The position numbers were made by a program, and so were the translations under genes. A stretch of 37,252 bases of DNA from Plantago elongata (taxonomy: Eukaryota > Streptophyta > Magnoliopsida > Lamiales > Plantaginaceae), in NCBI GenBank assembly GCA_036897095.1, contig JAYMSP010001028.1, positions 1-37,252 of the forward strand. The letters are read 5' to 3'. The notes below the pieces were generated by a model. That model ran no database searches. It saw only the letters and a list, made by a program, of their open reading frames with translations, and was not told the origin of the DNA. This document shows positions 11,689 to 22,989 of this stretch, one piece after another (within the stretch, counting starts at the first letter, position 1; every line of letters starts with the position of its first letter).

Positions 11689-14600
11689 ATGGCAGAGTAT
11701 AGCATGGTTATGTCCCATTCGGACATTTCTACCTTAAAGGAGACACTCCATTCTCAGCAACAACTTCTCCAGAGGCTTTACAATGAGTTGGATGCTGAGA
11801 GAGAGGCTTCAGCCTCGGCAGCCAGTGAAGCTTTATCTGTCATACTGCGTCTTCAAGGAGAAAAGGCTGCTATAAAGATGGAATCTGAGCAGTACAAGAG
11901 ATTGTCTGAGGAAAAAATGTGCCATGCAGAAGAGTCTTTGGAGATAATAGAAGATATCATCTACCAGAAAGAAATGGAGGTCGCTGCTTTGAATTACCAA
12001 GTCCAAGCCTATCGGCATAAGTTGTTAAGCATGGGTTATGCTGAACCTGGTATCGGGGAAGTAGTTTATTCTGAAAATCTTCTGCAGAGGAACGAAGCAT
12101 TAGGTTCAGACAAAGTTGTTCACAGCTTGAGTAGGAGGAGTTCTGCACCGGTCATACCAAAAGTGAGGAAGTTGACAACTGAGAGGGATTTTAATAGCCC
12201 AGATGCAGATATGTTTCCAAAGATTTTAGAGGAAGAAAATAGTGAAGAAATAAATGATTATAGCTCGGGTTCGGACAAGAAAATGGATAACTCTACTTGC
12301 GGAAGTATTAATTCGTACTGGGAGCAGATTAAGAAATTAGACGAGCGGGTTCTGGAAATAGCAGGAGTTGGCGTCAAGAGCGAGTCACGTTCACTTTCAA
12401 CTCTTTCTTCAAAACAAAGTGCAGGAAATTTATCTAATCACGGGCATGGAACACGGTCACCTTCACCTCAGTTAAGTACTAGAAACCAATGTGATTCAAG
12501 AAAACTATCTGTGGGAAGTGAAGTTAACAAGAATATTAGAGACCGTGCTAGTCCACCAAAAGTTGGTGCAATTGACAGTCCTCCAAATGTTTATGATGTT
12601 TTTGAAGTTCCAAAAATTGCCCCGAAGTTTGAATCTCCTGAAATGCCAACTAAAGAACTAAAGGACAGTGCACATAAAGGTATAGAGAAGCCTGAGAGAG
12701 AATCTCTTGTTCATCCAGAAGCTGTCAAATTTCATGATAAGGGTGAACCTGACTGGCTAAAGAAAATATTGCAGCATGCTCATTCAGAAAACAGTTTATG
12801 TAAACCAAGTAATATTGCTGCTATTGATTGCTATATGGCTGTTTCTCAATCGAGCTCCAACGACGCAGCATCTCAGACAAGATCAAATACACTTAACCAG
12901 ACGTCGGAGATAACTGAAGTTGAGAGACCAATAGAAGCTACTATCAGAGAGGAAGAAATGAAATTGTTGAACGAGATCAAAGAACAGATAGCCTTGTTAC
13001 AGGATGAGATTAGGCACTGGAAAGTGAAGAAATCTTCAATCAGAGACCAGCCATCCTTAAGTTCTTTGTCAGAGGTACTCATTCGAAACACCTTTAACCA
13101 ATTAACGCATGGAAAAATACTCCACAGTTTAACCAAAAGCTCCTGGAAAATAGTTAATTAAACTGTGTATAAGACCTCCATAGACCGAGTGGTTTAAAAT
13201 CTTCCATTTATGCTTATAATGTTAGTCTTGTGGATTATTTCTGCCCCTGGAACTCAGCAGCTTTCACAGTCTTGTTGTAGGCAAGGATTTTACGTGCTCT
13301 ATGAAATTTCTGAATATTACTCTATGTACTTCCTTTCATTTTCATTTCATTATCCAAATTTCAGTTTTAAGGATCATATTCTGTTCGTACAGAGATTTGA
13401 CTTATGGATGCTTTATTCTGATATTCTGTGCAAACCATGTATCCATGCAGGCAATGTTACACTTTTGGATTTGACTTGGAAAAGACTCTTACCTTCTGAT
13501 AGCTACCACTACCTATTTCAAGGTTCTACATGCAATGGAATTAACACAGTCGTACTTGTCAACATATATTGTGCATATCTATCCCCAACACGTGAATTTT
13601 GCAACAGTAAGACTTTTGTTTACTTGGATTGTCATCATCAGTTGGCTTTGGCTTGTTGGTGCTAAGAAGTATATTTTCAGCTCTGTTTTGTTCCCCGTCT
13701 ATCAAGATTTGGATGGCTTGATAGGCCTGTTTTGCACCCTTTATGGGTTTTTCACACCATAAAAGGTTGAAAATGTAAATTGTTGTGTCATTTTGCTGTA
13801 AATTATTGTAGCTTCTTCGTTGTATGTACAATACGCTGAATTCGAGGTTCTCTTGACATAGAAGAATGTCAATATTCAGTTGTAAAGAAGCTAGTCCTAG
13901 TCCTTTTGGACTTAATTGCTGATGTACAGCATTATTGTGCTATTTGGCTCATAGGATGTCAGTTGTAATTTGTAGCTACCCCATCAACTTATGTGGATCT
14001 TGGTTGTGACTTGTGAAGTTGAAGATTAGCTCTGAGCTAATATATTGAAGTTTTTGTTCATAATACAAAACAGTGAAATTCTTGAGAAAGGCCATTGCGA
14101 AAAACCACACAACCACCATCACATGTGCTTGGCACCTTCGCCAAACTTGTGGATGTCTTTGTTATGTTATTCTTTGTTAACCATGTATCCGTGCTGGCAA
14201 TATTACACTTATGGCTTTGACCTGGCAAATATTCTGTGTTAGCCTCTAAAAGTCACCACTTCTATCTTACTTCAAGCTTCTACATGCAATGGAATTAACA
14301 CAGTTGTACACGTCAGTACATATTGTACGTATCTATTCCCAATCATGAATTTTGCAAAAGGAATATGTTGTTTCATTTACATGATCCTCATCGAGTTATT
14401 TTGGTTTGTCGGTGCTGAGGCCTGTTTTGAGTTCATTTTATCAAAGTATGTGTTGCTTGAGAGGCCTGTTGTACCTTTGATTGGTTTATCATGCGAACAA
14501 AATGTAAGTGTTGTGACATTTGCTGTAATTTTTTGTAACTTGTTGGTCATTTGCACAACACCTGGGTTTGATGTTATCTTTCCATTACAAGCTGCAGGTA

Positions 14601-15194
14601 CATGTTTAGTTGTAATGAGGCTGGTCGTTTTGAGCTATCTAGCTCACAGATAATAGATTGTCAGTTATAACTTATAAGTTATAACATGTAAACTTGGTTG
14701 TGAATTGTTAAGTTGAAGATGGACTAGATCTGAGCTAATATTATTTATGTTTCTGTTTCATACAAGACCATGAGTCAATGACATTGCATGTTCTATGACA
14801 TTTTACTATTCTAGAAAAAGAAAAGGTGAAAGAACTAATTGAAATTATTGAATGAGACCAAAGAACAGATTAATGTTGCAGATGAGATCAGGAATCGCAA
14901 GGTGAAGAGATCTTCTATGAGCGCGAATCCATTACGAGCCCTCTATCAGAATTCAGGGGTACTCATCCATTGCATATTTCACTGACCTGTACAAATCTGT
15001 AGAAGTTCTGGATATTGTGAGATTAGGATCTTCTTCTTCTTCTTCTTCATTTCTTTGTCAAACCACAAATGCTCTGCCAGTACTTTCTCTACTAATTACA
15101 GAAGCGTATATAATGTATATCATAAGCCTTCTTCTGCCTGTTCTAATAGTTTGCAATGCACAATAATTTTATGCAGGCAATTCTCTACTTTTGA
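11689..15194 (+). CDS. GTD-binding (DUF593/Zein-binding) domain protein, myosin-binding family
   Basis: A large exon, 11689-13074 (462 codons), ends in SLSE before a GTACTC donor. The best second exon is 15177-15194, in phase 0, adding AILYF and a TGA; this resembles the short C-terminus I recall for related proteins. The predicted protein has 467 residues. Residues about 15-113 form the GTD-binding domain: heptad-rich LKETLHSQQQLLQRLYNELDAE, then ASEALSVILRLQGEKA, then YQKEMEVAALNYQVQAYRHKLLSMGY. The middle is serine-rich and probably disordered. A second coiled coil lies near residues 415-445 (EEEMKLLNEIKEQIALLQDEI). Family members bind the globular tails of class XI myosins and act as vesicle receptors; many have an N-terminal membrane span, but none is visible here. 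If the donor is not used, translation continues 29 codons to a stop at 13161. The start is ATG 11689; ATG 11704 is a possible internal alternative. Confidence 0.8.
13430..14060 (+). repeat. Diverged direct repeat, copy 1, in last intron of the GTD-binding gene
   Basis: This stretch matches 14179-14745 along its length in the same order. Shared blocks include CTACATGCAATGGAATTAAC, AGGCCTGTT, TTTGCTGTAA-like words, TTGGTTGTGA and AAGTTGAAGAT followed by CTGAGCTAATAT. The offset falls from about 750 to about 690 bases along the repeat, so several indels separate the copies. Confidence 0.85.
14179..14745 (+). repeat. Diverged direct repeat, copy 2
   Basis: This is the second copy of the repeat at 13430-14060, in the same orientation and collinear but with substitutions and indels. 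No coding signal is preserved between the copies, which fits duplication of intron or UTR sequence. Confidence 0.85.
14839..14958 (+). pseudogene. Decayed copy of the 3' end of the large GTD-binding exon
   Basis: This aligns with about 12958-13074 of the large exon and continues into the same GTACTC donor-like sequence. In the corresponding frame it reads KLLNETKEQI, then NVADEIRNRKVKRSSM, against KLLNEIKEQI and ALLQDEIRHWKVKKSSI in the parent. It has lost one codon but is still open, with a stop (TAA) just upstream in that frame. It may be a dead exon copy or an occasional alternative exon. Its donor is preserved; an AG at 14879-14880 could act as acceptor. Confidence 0.7.
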
Positions 15195-17484
15195 CCTTGA
15201 CGCAGAAGAAACTCCTTCAAAGCTGGAAAGTGGCAATGAACTAACCATGGCTTCTACTTAAATGAAATTAGTAAAGATGCACTTATTGTTCATATTGGCT
15301 GCCATAATACAGACTAGATTGCTTTAGGTTTGTCCGCTTGACCTATTTCTACTCACCTGAAGAGTATAAATTACTGTAACATTTTCTCCTCAGAATTTTA
15401 ACATTTGGTGTGAATAACATATGAGATTTTGATTTGCATTGAACACAAAGCATTTTCATATTCACATATAAATCCGGTTTGTGGACTGATGCATGTGACA
15501 TTAAGCAATCGTATTATAACCCAAAGGATTTGAGCGTTTTGTTGAATGATGAATCAGCCTTCTTCTTTTTTTTTCCAATGGAATTATTGAAATCTAAGCA
15601 CATGTTCAAAGAATCCTGCACTAATGAATAGTGGGAGAACATACAACATAGTGCATGTATCTTTGTATGTAAAAAATACTACAAGAGATATTATATTTGT
15701 GATATGATTCAAAAGGCAGCTTAATTTTTCTTCCTTAAGATTTGACACTTTTCTTTTGGGATCTTACCAGACAATAAGTTCTCTAACATCTTCAGGAGCC
15801 TTCTGGGGTCACCTAGAAGTGTATGAGCCCACATTTTGTATTATCTTTAGCATTGAATTATCTTTAGCATAATAGATCCCGTTTTATGCGAAAACTCCAA
15901 TCTTATCCCTACAAGATGATGAATTCCATTTTTTGCCACAAGATTAAATTTGACACTGCTTTCTAGTCCAAATTTCAAAGCACAGCAGACACTATTATTT
16001 GAGCTTCAGGAGAACATAGGAAACTGAATTATGTGAAGGACCTGTATTTTTTTTAATGTCCTGTTGACCTCTATTCTTTATACCAATTGCTATGACTATG
16101 ACTATATCAAAACAAGATATGAATGAGATATATTGATAGAGGAGACTAAGTTTATGATCTGTAAGATCTACTTGGATTGGTTTTACACTTTTACTGGCAT
16201 TCAAGCACGAAGCATCCCTTTTTCTGTTCTGACTTTCAATGGTTTTTCTTGATGGCTCTTTTACAGGTCAACAATTGCAAGTAATCATGTTAAGTATTCC
16301 CTACCACACACCTTTCTTCCTGTTTATCAAGTCAGGCACTGGTTTTATCGTATATTTCGACTATCTCTAATCCTTATTCCTCAACAGTTTCTCTATACTA
16401 TACTTCCTGAAATTTATTTGTCAGTTTTGTACACTTGAAGTTGCAGCAGCAGTTCACAATATTTCAATATAATGAGCCTGAACAGTTCTTTCTTTAAGGC
16501 ATTGTTCTCATCGTTCTAAATTTATTTCCGACTCCGACAATGATTATATGATCTTGACTTGCAGATGATATGTGTTTGTTTGGAGGGTGGGGGATAATTT
16601 CCTGATTCCTGAAAGTAGGCTCAGCAGTAGAGCAGGATATTTTGAGATGCCAGTACAATAACATCATGCTATTTGATATTTTCTTTGTTAAATATTTAAT
16701 TAAAACAACAACCAGCTAGTATTAGCTAATGCCTCATGAGTAGATTGCCAATTAGAACACAAGTAAGATTATGGAAAGTTAACAATGGATTAGTGGAAGG
16801 TGGTCCTGCTGCTGCTGAAAGTTACATCCAGGATATTGCAACCAAGCTTGGGAAACAAAAAAAACAGTACCCCTAGACTAATAATAGGAAATGTTATTAT
16901 GACTTGTGAGCGCGTCTTCTGGCGACTGCGTATGGTTTCTAGATTAGACATACTGACGTTGAATATTATTCGTGGCTCGGCTTCTAATCCTGACTTTCTT
17001 AGTAAAGCCAAAAATCACGGTTGCACAATCATGAAAATCTCTTCAGCACTGTACGTCATGCGATTACGAGTTAGTGAGTTGGGTATAGAGTTCCAGCCTT
17101 CCACCAGATAGCTTAGCTTTCCATGTCACAAAACTTGAGCATATCATTATGGTAGGCTTAAAGTTAGCCTTCAAGTGCAACACCAATAATGAAACCTATC
17201 ACCAATAAGACATCAAGATAGTCATTTACTGGTAGATAAACTTTAGAATAAACAGAATGTTGCTGATGGATATTGAAAGTGATATCTGCTTTTCAGAAAT
17301 TACTAAAAGGCTGCATTTGGTTGGTTTCAATTTGTCCAATTAAACTTCACTGTTTCTTTCTTTGTTAATGGTTTTTCTTTTTTTGGAAATGATAGTAGAA
17401 TATTTGTGAGACTGTGAGTTAATAATAATCAGAATGCTTGATTACAATCTGTTGGTAGGATACATAGCTGACAAAAAACATGGC
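15195..17484. other. Convergent spacer between GTD-binding gene and LRR kinase
   Basis: This holds the 3' UTR of the plus-strand gene and, at the right end, the 3' UTR of the minus-strand kinase. I see only AT-rich unique sequence with short frames lacking family signals or codon structure. A TTC trinucleotide run lies just outside it, at about 15030-15050. Confidence 0.5.
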
Positions 17485-20400
17485 TCAGTTTATTGAAGTT
17501 TCATCTACACTTAGGCTTGGTGGGCTAGAAATGTACTGCTTCAAAATGCTAACTTCATGAGCCACATCTAGCATAGTTGGCCTAGTAGCAGGATTGTGTT
17601 GCGTACATATGAGACCTAGTTCTATCATCTCTAGGATCACGTCGCCCCATATCTTCTCGTTATAGGGAATGGGAGCACGTGGTGCACACCTCATGATGGC
17701 TGCCTCGACAATTGGCTGAAGTTTGCCAGGATAGCAACTCTTGATCCATCCATGGATGCTTGAACCTTCATGGAACAACACTTCTGTTGGGCGTTTACCT
17801 GCTATGATTTCTAGTAACAAAACGCCGAAACTGTAAACATCTCCTTCTGGTGAAGCATGCTTTCCCATACCGTATTCTGTGATAATTACAACACAAGAAT
17901 AAAGAAAAATATCAGAACAAGTAGTATTGAGTATGAGGGCTAATTTAAGACGGTGTGAGCAAAAGTTACACATACCAGGCGCTATGTAGCCAACTGAACC
18001 GCATAGAAGGCCATCCGTAGAGTCGTAGGATGCTGAATCATGGACAGAAACAACCTCATCAGCACCTTTCACTAACTTGGCTATACCAAAATCTGTAACC
18101 AAAGCAGTCATGTCATTGTCGAGCAAAATATTGCTCGGTTTAAGATCACAGTGCACTACTTTTACAGGAGAGTAGTGATGCAAATAGGCCATCCCTTCAG
18201 CCACATCACTACAGATGCTCACAAGCTGAACCAGGTCCAATTCCTGTTTCAATTTCTTTGTCGGATACAAATGGTCGTCAAGGCTCCCATTTGGCATCAG
18301 TGGAAGCACGAGCGCCTTGAAATCTGGCCTGCTACATGTAGTGATGATCCTGATCAAATTCCTGTGCCTGGTCCTTCTCAGAACCTGGCACTCCCTCTTG
18401 AAGCTTTCAGAAATCTCTTCACCTGTTTTCGGGTCCAGAACCTTGACGGCTATTCTCGTGTTATCCCCAAGAACCCCTTTGTAGACCCGGCCAAAGCGAC
18501 CTGCTCCAATCATGTTTGAACTGTTGAATCCATCTGTAGCTTCAATGAGCTCCCGGCGTGAAATCCTTGGATACTTCATATCTTTGCTTGCCTCTTCCTC
18601 ATCCATTATTGCCTTAGGCTTAAAAACCGGCAACTGGTTCCTCAAGTTTGATCTTAATACTAGAGGATATCCAACAATACAAAATATTGGTGTCACGACT
18701 AAAGAGAGGAGAATAGCGATCAAGAAATGGCGAGCACGTCTCCCATGACACTTCCGCAGCCCTTTAACTGTACCACAAAGTTTGCCATTTCCCAAGAAAG
18801 AATCGACAGACAATGACGAAAAGGACCCCTCGCCAGATATGTTGCCAGTGAAATGGTTGTACGAAAAGTTCATCACTTTCAGAGTTGTTGATGATTGCAA
18901 GGAAGGAGGTATTGCTCCATTGAACTGATTGAAAGAAACGTCGAGTTCTTTGAGGTAAGGCAAACTTCCGATGGGTCCTGGAAACTCTCCTCCGAAAGCA
19001 TTATGAGACAGGTTGAGAAACTCAAGAGCTATACAGCTTCCAATCTGTGGAGGTAAAGAACCAGAAAGACTGTTTGACGAAAGATCAATCGCTAGCACCA
19101 TATCCATTTTGGTCAGCTCTAAAGGGATATGACCATGCAAAAGATTACTGGACAGGTTCAAGTACAGCTTCAAGCTGTTCAATCCAGCAACTTCACTCGG
19201 AATTGTCCCTACAAGACTATTATGAGACAGATCAAGGATTTCCAAGTTTACGCACTTTCCAAGGCTAGTAGGAATGTTCCCTATGAGCTCATTCTCATAG
19301 AGAAAAAGACTTCTTAGCTGCACAAGGTTACCCAAGGTATCTGGTATTGTACCAGACAGCTTGTTTTTTGACAAATCTAGAAGTCCTAAATGTGGCATTC
19401 TGCCAAAAGCTGATGGAATTTGACCGGAGAGCGAGTTATTCGATAAATAAAGCCTCTCCAATCTTTCCATTTGGCAGAGTTCATCTGGGATTAAACCGTC
19501 TAGCATGTTGCTTGACAGGTTCAAGAGGGTAAGATTGACAAGTTTTGCAATTTGTGGAGGAATTGGACCGTGTATGAGATTAGTATCAAAATTAATCTGA
19601 ACAAGAGAAGAGAAGTGGCCAATAATAGAAGGCAACTCCCCGGAAAGGCTGTTCCCAGCCAAATCGAGTTCTTGCAAGTTAGAGGAATTAGTTAACGAAG
19701 CGAAAAAAGGTTGGAGGTTAGTGTTACCGTTATGACTCGAGAAATGGTTGTAGGACAGGTAAAGAAACTTCAAATGTGGCATCTTGCTGAGTACCTCAGA
19801 AGGCAACTCTCCGGATAATGAATTTGATCCCAGGTCAAGCCACTCAAGTTGTGAAGAATTCGAGAGAGCCAACGGAACCTCTCCAACGAGCTTGTTCGAC
19901 CAAAGTAGCAGATACTTCAGTTCTGGAAGGTTGCATTGACTCTCCAAAGGGATTTCACCAGTAAGTGAATTGTTAGACAAGTCTAAGTACTGCAAAGAAG
20001 TGGTTCCATTGCAGAAAAGAGACTTTGGGATTTCGCCTACTAACTTGTTGCTTCCCAGATTGAGATACATTAGCTGCTTAAGGGATCCCATCTCAGCTGG
20101 AATGCTACCTTCAAGTAGATTGGTTGACAAGCTGAGCTCCTGGAGCTTGTGAAGCAAACCGATCTCAACAGGAATCCGCCCCGTGAAGAAGTTGCCCGTC
20201 AAATCAAGAATCTCCAACTGCCTAATGTTGAATAGAGCCGGCGAAATCGTCCCACGAAGTGACATGTGGCTCAAATTCAGCTCCACAACTGTATTCCTGT
20301 TCATGTCACACCCCACACCCGACCACTTGCACACATGCACATTCGAACCGTTCCATGTCGCCAGTGCATCTTCTGGGTCGTCAGTAATCCCAGACATGAA

Positions 20401-20514
20401 CGAAAGGAGGGAGAGGCGATCGCTCAAGATCTTTGCATCGTTCTCCGAATGCACCACATAGAAGATTACAACCAAGGTAAGCAGATCGAATTTTGAGAAC
20501 TTGTAGTATCCCAT
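17485..20514 (-). CDS. LRR receptor-like Ser/Thr kinase, non-RD (At2g24130 type)
   Basis: Two exons, 20514-17976 and 17876-17485, with a 99-nt intron, give 976 residues. Order: signal peptide (about 1-23), LRR N-cap with the CKWSGVGC cysteines (62-69), about 20 leucine-rich repeats to residue 560, a paired LCGT/KC cap (580-589), a membrane span near 597-620 and a kinase domain from about 669. Kinase motifs are intact: glycine loop GAGRFGRV (670-677), Lys691, helix-C Glu708, catalytic HCD (788-790), LKPSN, DFG (808-810) and, after splicing, APE. The residue before the catalytic Asp is Cys, so this is a non-RD kinase, a class rich in pattern-recognition receptors. Length and layout fit the Arabidopsis At2g24130 family (980 residues, from memory). 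Ligand and role are unknown; surface perception is inference. The intron is in frame and stop-free, so an unspliced message would read through 33 extra residues. Confidence 0.93.
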   Translation of the reverse strand: MGYYKFSKFDLLTLVVIFYVVHSENDAKILSDRLSLLSFMSGITDDPEDALATWNGSNVHVCKWSGVGCDMNRNTVVELNLSHMSLRGTISPALFNIRQLEILDLTGNFFTGRIPVEIGLLHKLQELSLSTNLLEGSIPAEMGSLKQLMYLNLGSNKLVGEIPKSLFCNGTTSLQYLDLSNNSLTGEIPLESQCNLPELKYLLLWSNKLVGEVPLALSNSSQLEWLDLGSNSLSGELPSEVLSKMPHLKFLYLSYNHFSSHNGNTNLQPFFASLTNSSNLQELDLAGNSLSGELPSIIGHFSSLVQINFDTNLIHGPIPPQIAKLVNLTLLNLSSNMLDGLIPDELCQMERLERLYLSNNSLSGQIPSAFGRMPHLGLLDLSKNKLSGTIPDTLGNLVQLRSLFLYENELIGNIPTSLGKCVNLEILDLSHNSLVGTIPSEVAGLNSLKLYLNLSSNLLHGHIPLELTKMDMVLAIDLSSNSLSGSLPPQIGSCIALEFLNLSHNAFGGEFPGPIGSLPYLKELDVSFNQFNGAIPPSLQSSTTLKVMNFSYNHFTGNISGEGSFSSLSVDSFLGNGKLCGTVKGLRKCHGRRARHFLIAILLSLVVTPIFCIVGYPLVLRSNLRNQLPVFKPKAIMDEEEASKDMKYPRISRRELIEATDGFNSSNMIGAGRFGRVYKGVLGDNTRIAVKVLDPKTGEEISESFKRECQVLRRTRHRNLIRIITTCSRPDFKALVLPLMPNGSLDDHLYPTKKLKQELDLVQLVSICSDVAEGMAYLHHYSPVKVVHCDLKPSNILLDNDMTALVTDFGIAKLVKGADEVVSVHDSASYDSTDGLLCGSVGYIAPGMCNFCSHRLKLALILNTTCSDIFLYSCVVIITEYGMGKHASPEGDVYSFGVLLLEIIAGKRPTEVLFHEGSSIHGWIKSCYPGKLQPIVEAAIMRCAPRAPIPYNEKIWGDVILEMIELGLICTQHNPATRPTMLDVAHEVSILKQYISSPPSLSVDETSIN

Positions 20515-20625
20515 TTTTTAGACTGTTCGACTGCTGACACGATTCGCCGAGATTTAGAAGATTATGAGACGAATTGGATTAGAGGGGGTTGTTGAAGATG
20601 AGAGAGTCATACTGTTTGAAATGTC

Positions 20626-20635
20626 ATTATATAGG
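20626..20635 (-). promoter_or_regulatory. TATA box of the LRR kinase
   Basis: On the minus strand this reads CCTATATAAT, 112 bases upstream of the start codon, leaving room for a leader of about 80 bases. It is a good match to the plant TATA consensus; use is not proven. Confidence 0.55.
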
Positions 20636-21789
20636 GTGTGAGAATTGTTAGAGATGATGTAATGAAGTTGATGATGTTTAAAATCCAGTTTTGGCCTAAC
20701 TGCCGTTAAAGGGTGGAACATAGAGTTTGGCGCCAGAGATCGTTGACAAATCGACATGGAACACGTGTGAACTGGGGTGCGTGTTTAAGTTAACCGTGTT
20801 AGAGACAAATTGTGGTTTACATGTCATTAGGCCTAACTCAACTTGGATTATTGAGGTGATTAGTGGATGATGAGTTGTTGAGGTATGATCGTTTTTGTTG
20901 ATTAAGCATGTTTAGGGTGTTGAGATTAGATGATGTGGCTGTCTTTATGTTCTTGGTATGTCTGTCGGTTTTTGTGTGCTTGTTGAGGTCATCTTGGATT
21001 AATATTATTGGGCTGGTTCAACTTTTAATGGTTCATATAGGGTAGTATTTTGGATTTATATACGGTTATCATTGTTTTGTAACTCAAGTCCATATCCTTC
21101 AGATGTTATGAAAGAATCTCCCTATCAGGGTACGTTTCTATGAGTATTTATTTTTATTTTTTTCAGGTTTACGAGCTACTATGTTGTATAACATCTAATT
21201 AATAAATTTAAAATTCTTCTTTCTGAGTTTGTGAATCTGTTGGAGACCGTGATCTCAATGAGTAACTTGTGGTACGGAGTACCAAGCTTTTCGTTTACAA
21301 TAATGGTTTTTAAAAATGTCTTGACACGAATTAGAAAAGAGGGGAAGGAATCTATTACAAGAGAAAAGGTTCTTGCAAGGTGATCTCGACCTTCAACGGT
21401 GAGTTCATACTTTTCAATAGTAAAGTGACTTCATTCATTATCAACTATAAAAATACAACTAGGGTTCCATATATTTATACCTGAGGTTCATTCCAGGGTT
21501 TATTCGGGCCATGGCATGTTCTCCTATTATACGGATCGTGAACCTTTATTTCTATCTATGGTTACAAATCAAATTAACTAAATTAAAAAGAGATAATGGA
21601 AGTAAATAAATAAAAGAAGATGTTTTAAGATATTTGAGATCTTTATGTACCTTCAATTTGCATTGGTACTCGTTAAAACGGAATTGTGATAAGATAAAAT
21701 TCACGATATTAACAAATCATTTTGAACTACACATTTAGACTATACTGCACTTTTATTTTAGAAGGATAAATCATGTGCTATTACACTAA
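20636..21789. other. Gene-free spacer
   Basis: Upstream of the LRR kinase I see only AT-rich unique sequence without an open frame of note, RNA gene or recognisable repeat. Confidence 0.45.
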
Positions 21790-21791
21790 TA

Positions 21792-22004
21792 CTCCCGTCC
21801 CAATTTAAAAATCTCACTTTCATTTTGAACTATTCCAGTTTAAAAGTTTGACTTTCTTAAATAAAAATTCTCTCTCGTACTTTATTTACCATTTCCCCTA
21901 CTTTATCCAATCACATTCAATTTATTACCTTACTTCCTTTTTATCACTTTTTTCTTAAATTTTATGTCAGGTCCTGCTGGACTTTCAAACTGAAACGGGT
22001 GGAA
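21792..22004. mobile_element. Stowaway-like MITE, diverged
   Basis: The left end after TA reads CTCCCGTCCCAATTTAAAA. The right end, read on the other strand, is TTCCACCCGTTTCAGTTTGA followed by AAGTCC, the same terminal motif with substitutions. The element is flanked by TA on both sides and is about 213 bases, the usual size for Stowaway-like (Tc1/mariner-derived) MITEs with CTCCCTCCGTCCC ends. It is non-coding. Confidence 0.7.
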
Positions 22005-22006
22005 TA

Positions 22007-22987
22007 TTTATTAAAATTTGAAATCACTATAGCAAGAAAATGCCCACAATATGCACATCATAATTATTTAGAAAAGGTTCAAGAAAAATGTGTTCATTTT
22101 GGTGAATGAATATTGACTAGTGATACGAGATTTCTAAGCATGGAGCTAGCTCGATCGTGGGAAATCAATGTCACAAGCTTTTAACTTAGAGTAATCATAA
22201 TGATGGACCATCCAAAAGCGCAACAACTTGGCTTAATTTATTCCAGTTCCAATGAAACTATTTACCAGTATTATTATGGCTGCCCATTAATTAATCTGCA
22301 CTGTGATTATTAAACAAAATTAGGAGTTTTTCGTGGTTAGAGGAAAACCATGTCCTAAACAAGTTGCTTCGATCGGGTTAATTAATCAAGTCGACCATAA
22401 TTTAACGAGTATAAAGTAAGGTTAATAGTGCTAATTTTCAGTCGAGAATTGAACATGTGTGTTTGACAATTTTGTAATGAAGTTGAGAATAACAAATTAT
22501 GGATTTCTAAGCATATGGTGGGGAAGTGGACTCAAGCCTAAAAACTCACCATTTCTTTTTCTTAGATAAGGCCACCTAGTTTGAAACATTCCGAATTTGC
22601 TTTGGCCTTAGGGTTTTGTTCAACTCAAAAGGCCAAAATCAAATTTAATTTCTTACAAATTTCAACTTATAATTCTCATTTGGGTGTGCACCGGAAAACA
22701 ACCCCAAAATAAATTGGTGTTGAATATAAATATACTGTATTTTAAACAATAGTAAGTTTTCTAATATACATCAAAGAGTAAAGAAAAAAAGGATGAATGA
22801 ACGTTAAGAATAATTAATACTTGTTCATATTTTCAATTTTAATTTCATATGTTAACTCTTTTGATAAGCAATTATCTATTTACTTTTAAATGTAAATGGT
22901 TAGATTTACAGTAAAATTATATTATAAATATTATTTAGTTCCTTGAATAAATTTCATTATATGCTATTTCTAAATGATTTACGTTTA
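22007..22987. other. Gene-free AT-rich spacer between MITEs
   Basis: No gene, RNA or repeat is recognised here; the stretch is AT-rich with many short stops in all frames. Confidence 0.45.
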
Positions 22988-22989
22988 TA

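Noticed and set aside
14345-14653. Possible 102-residue hydrophobic protein
   Set aside because: It lies inside the second intronic repeat; the first copy does not preserve the frame, so it is a chance opening.
15178-15261. Alternative last exon of the GTD-binding gene ending ELTMAST
   Set aside because: It needs phase 1 at the acceptor, whereas the donor at 13074 leaves phase 0; the phase-0 reading AILYF-stop fits better.
16790-17111. Overlapping frames on both strands in the convergent spacer
   Set aside because: No recognisable motif, no splice structure and both strands equally open, which suggests chance.
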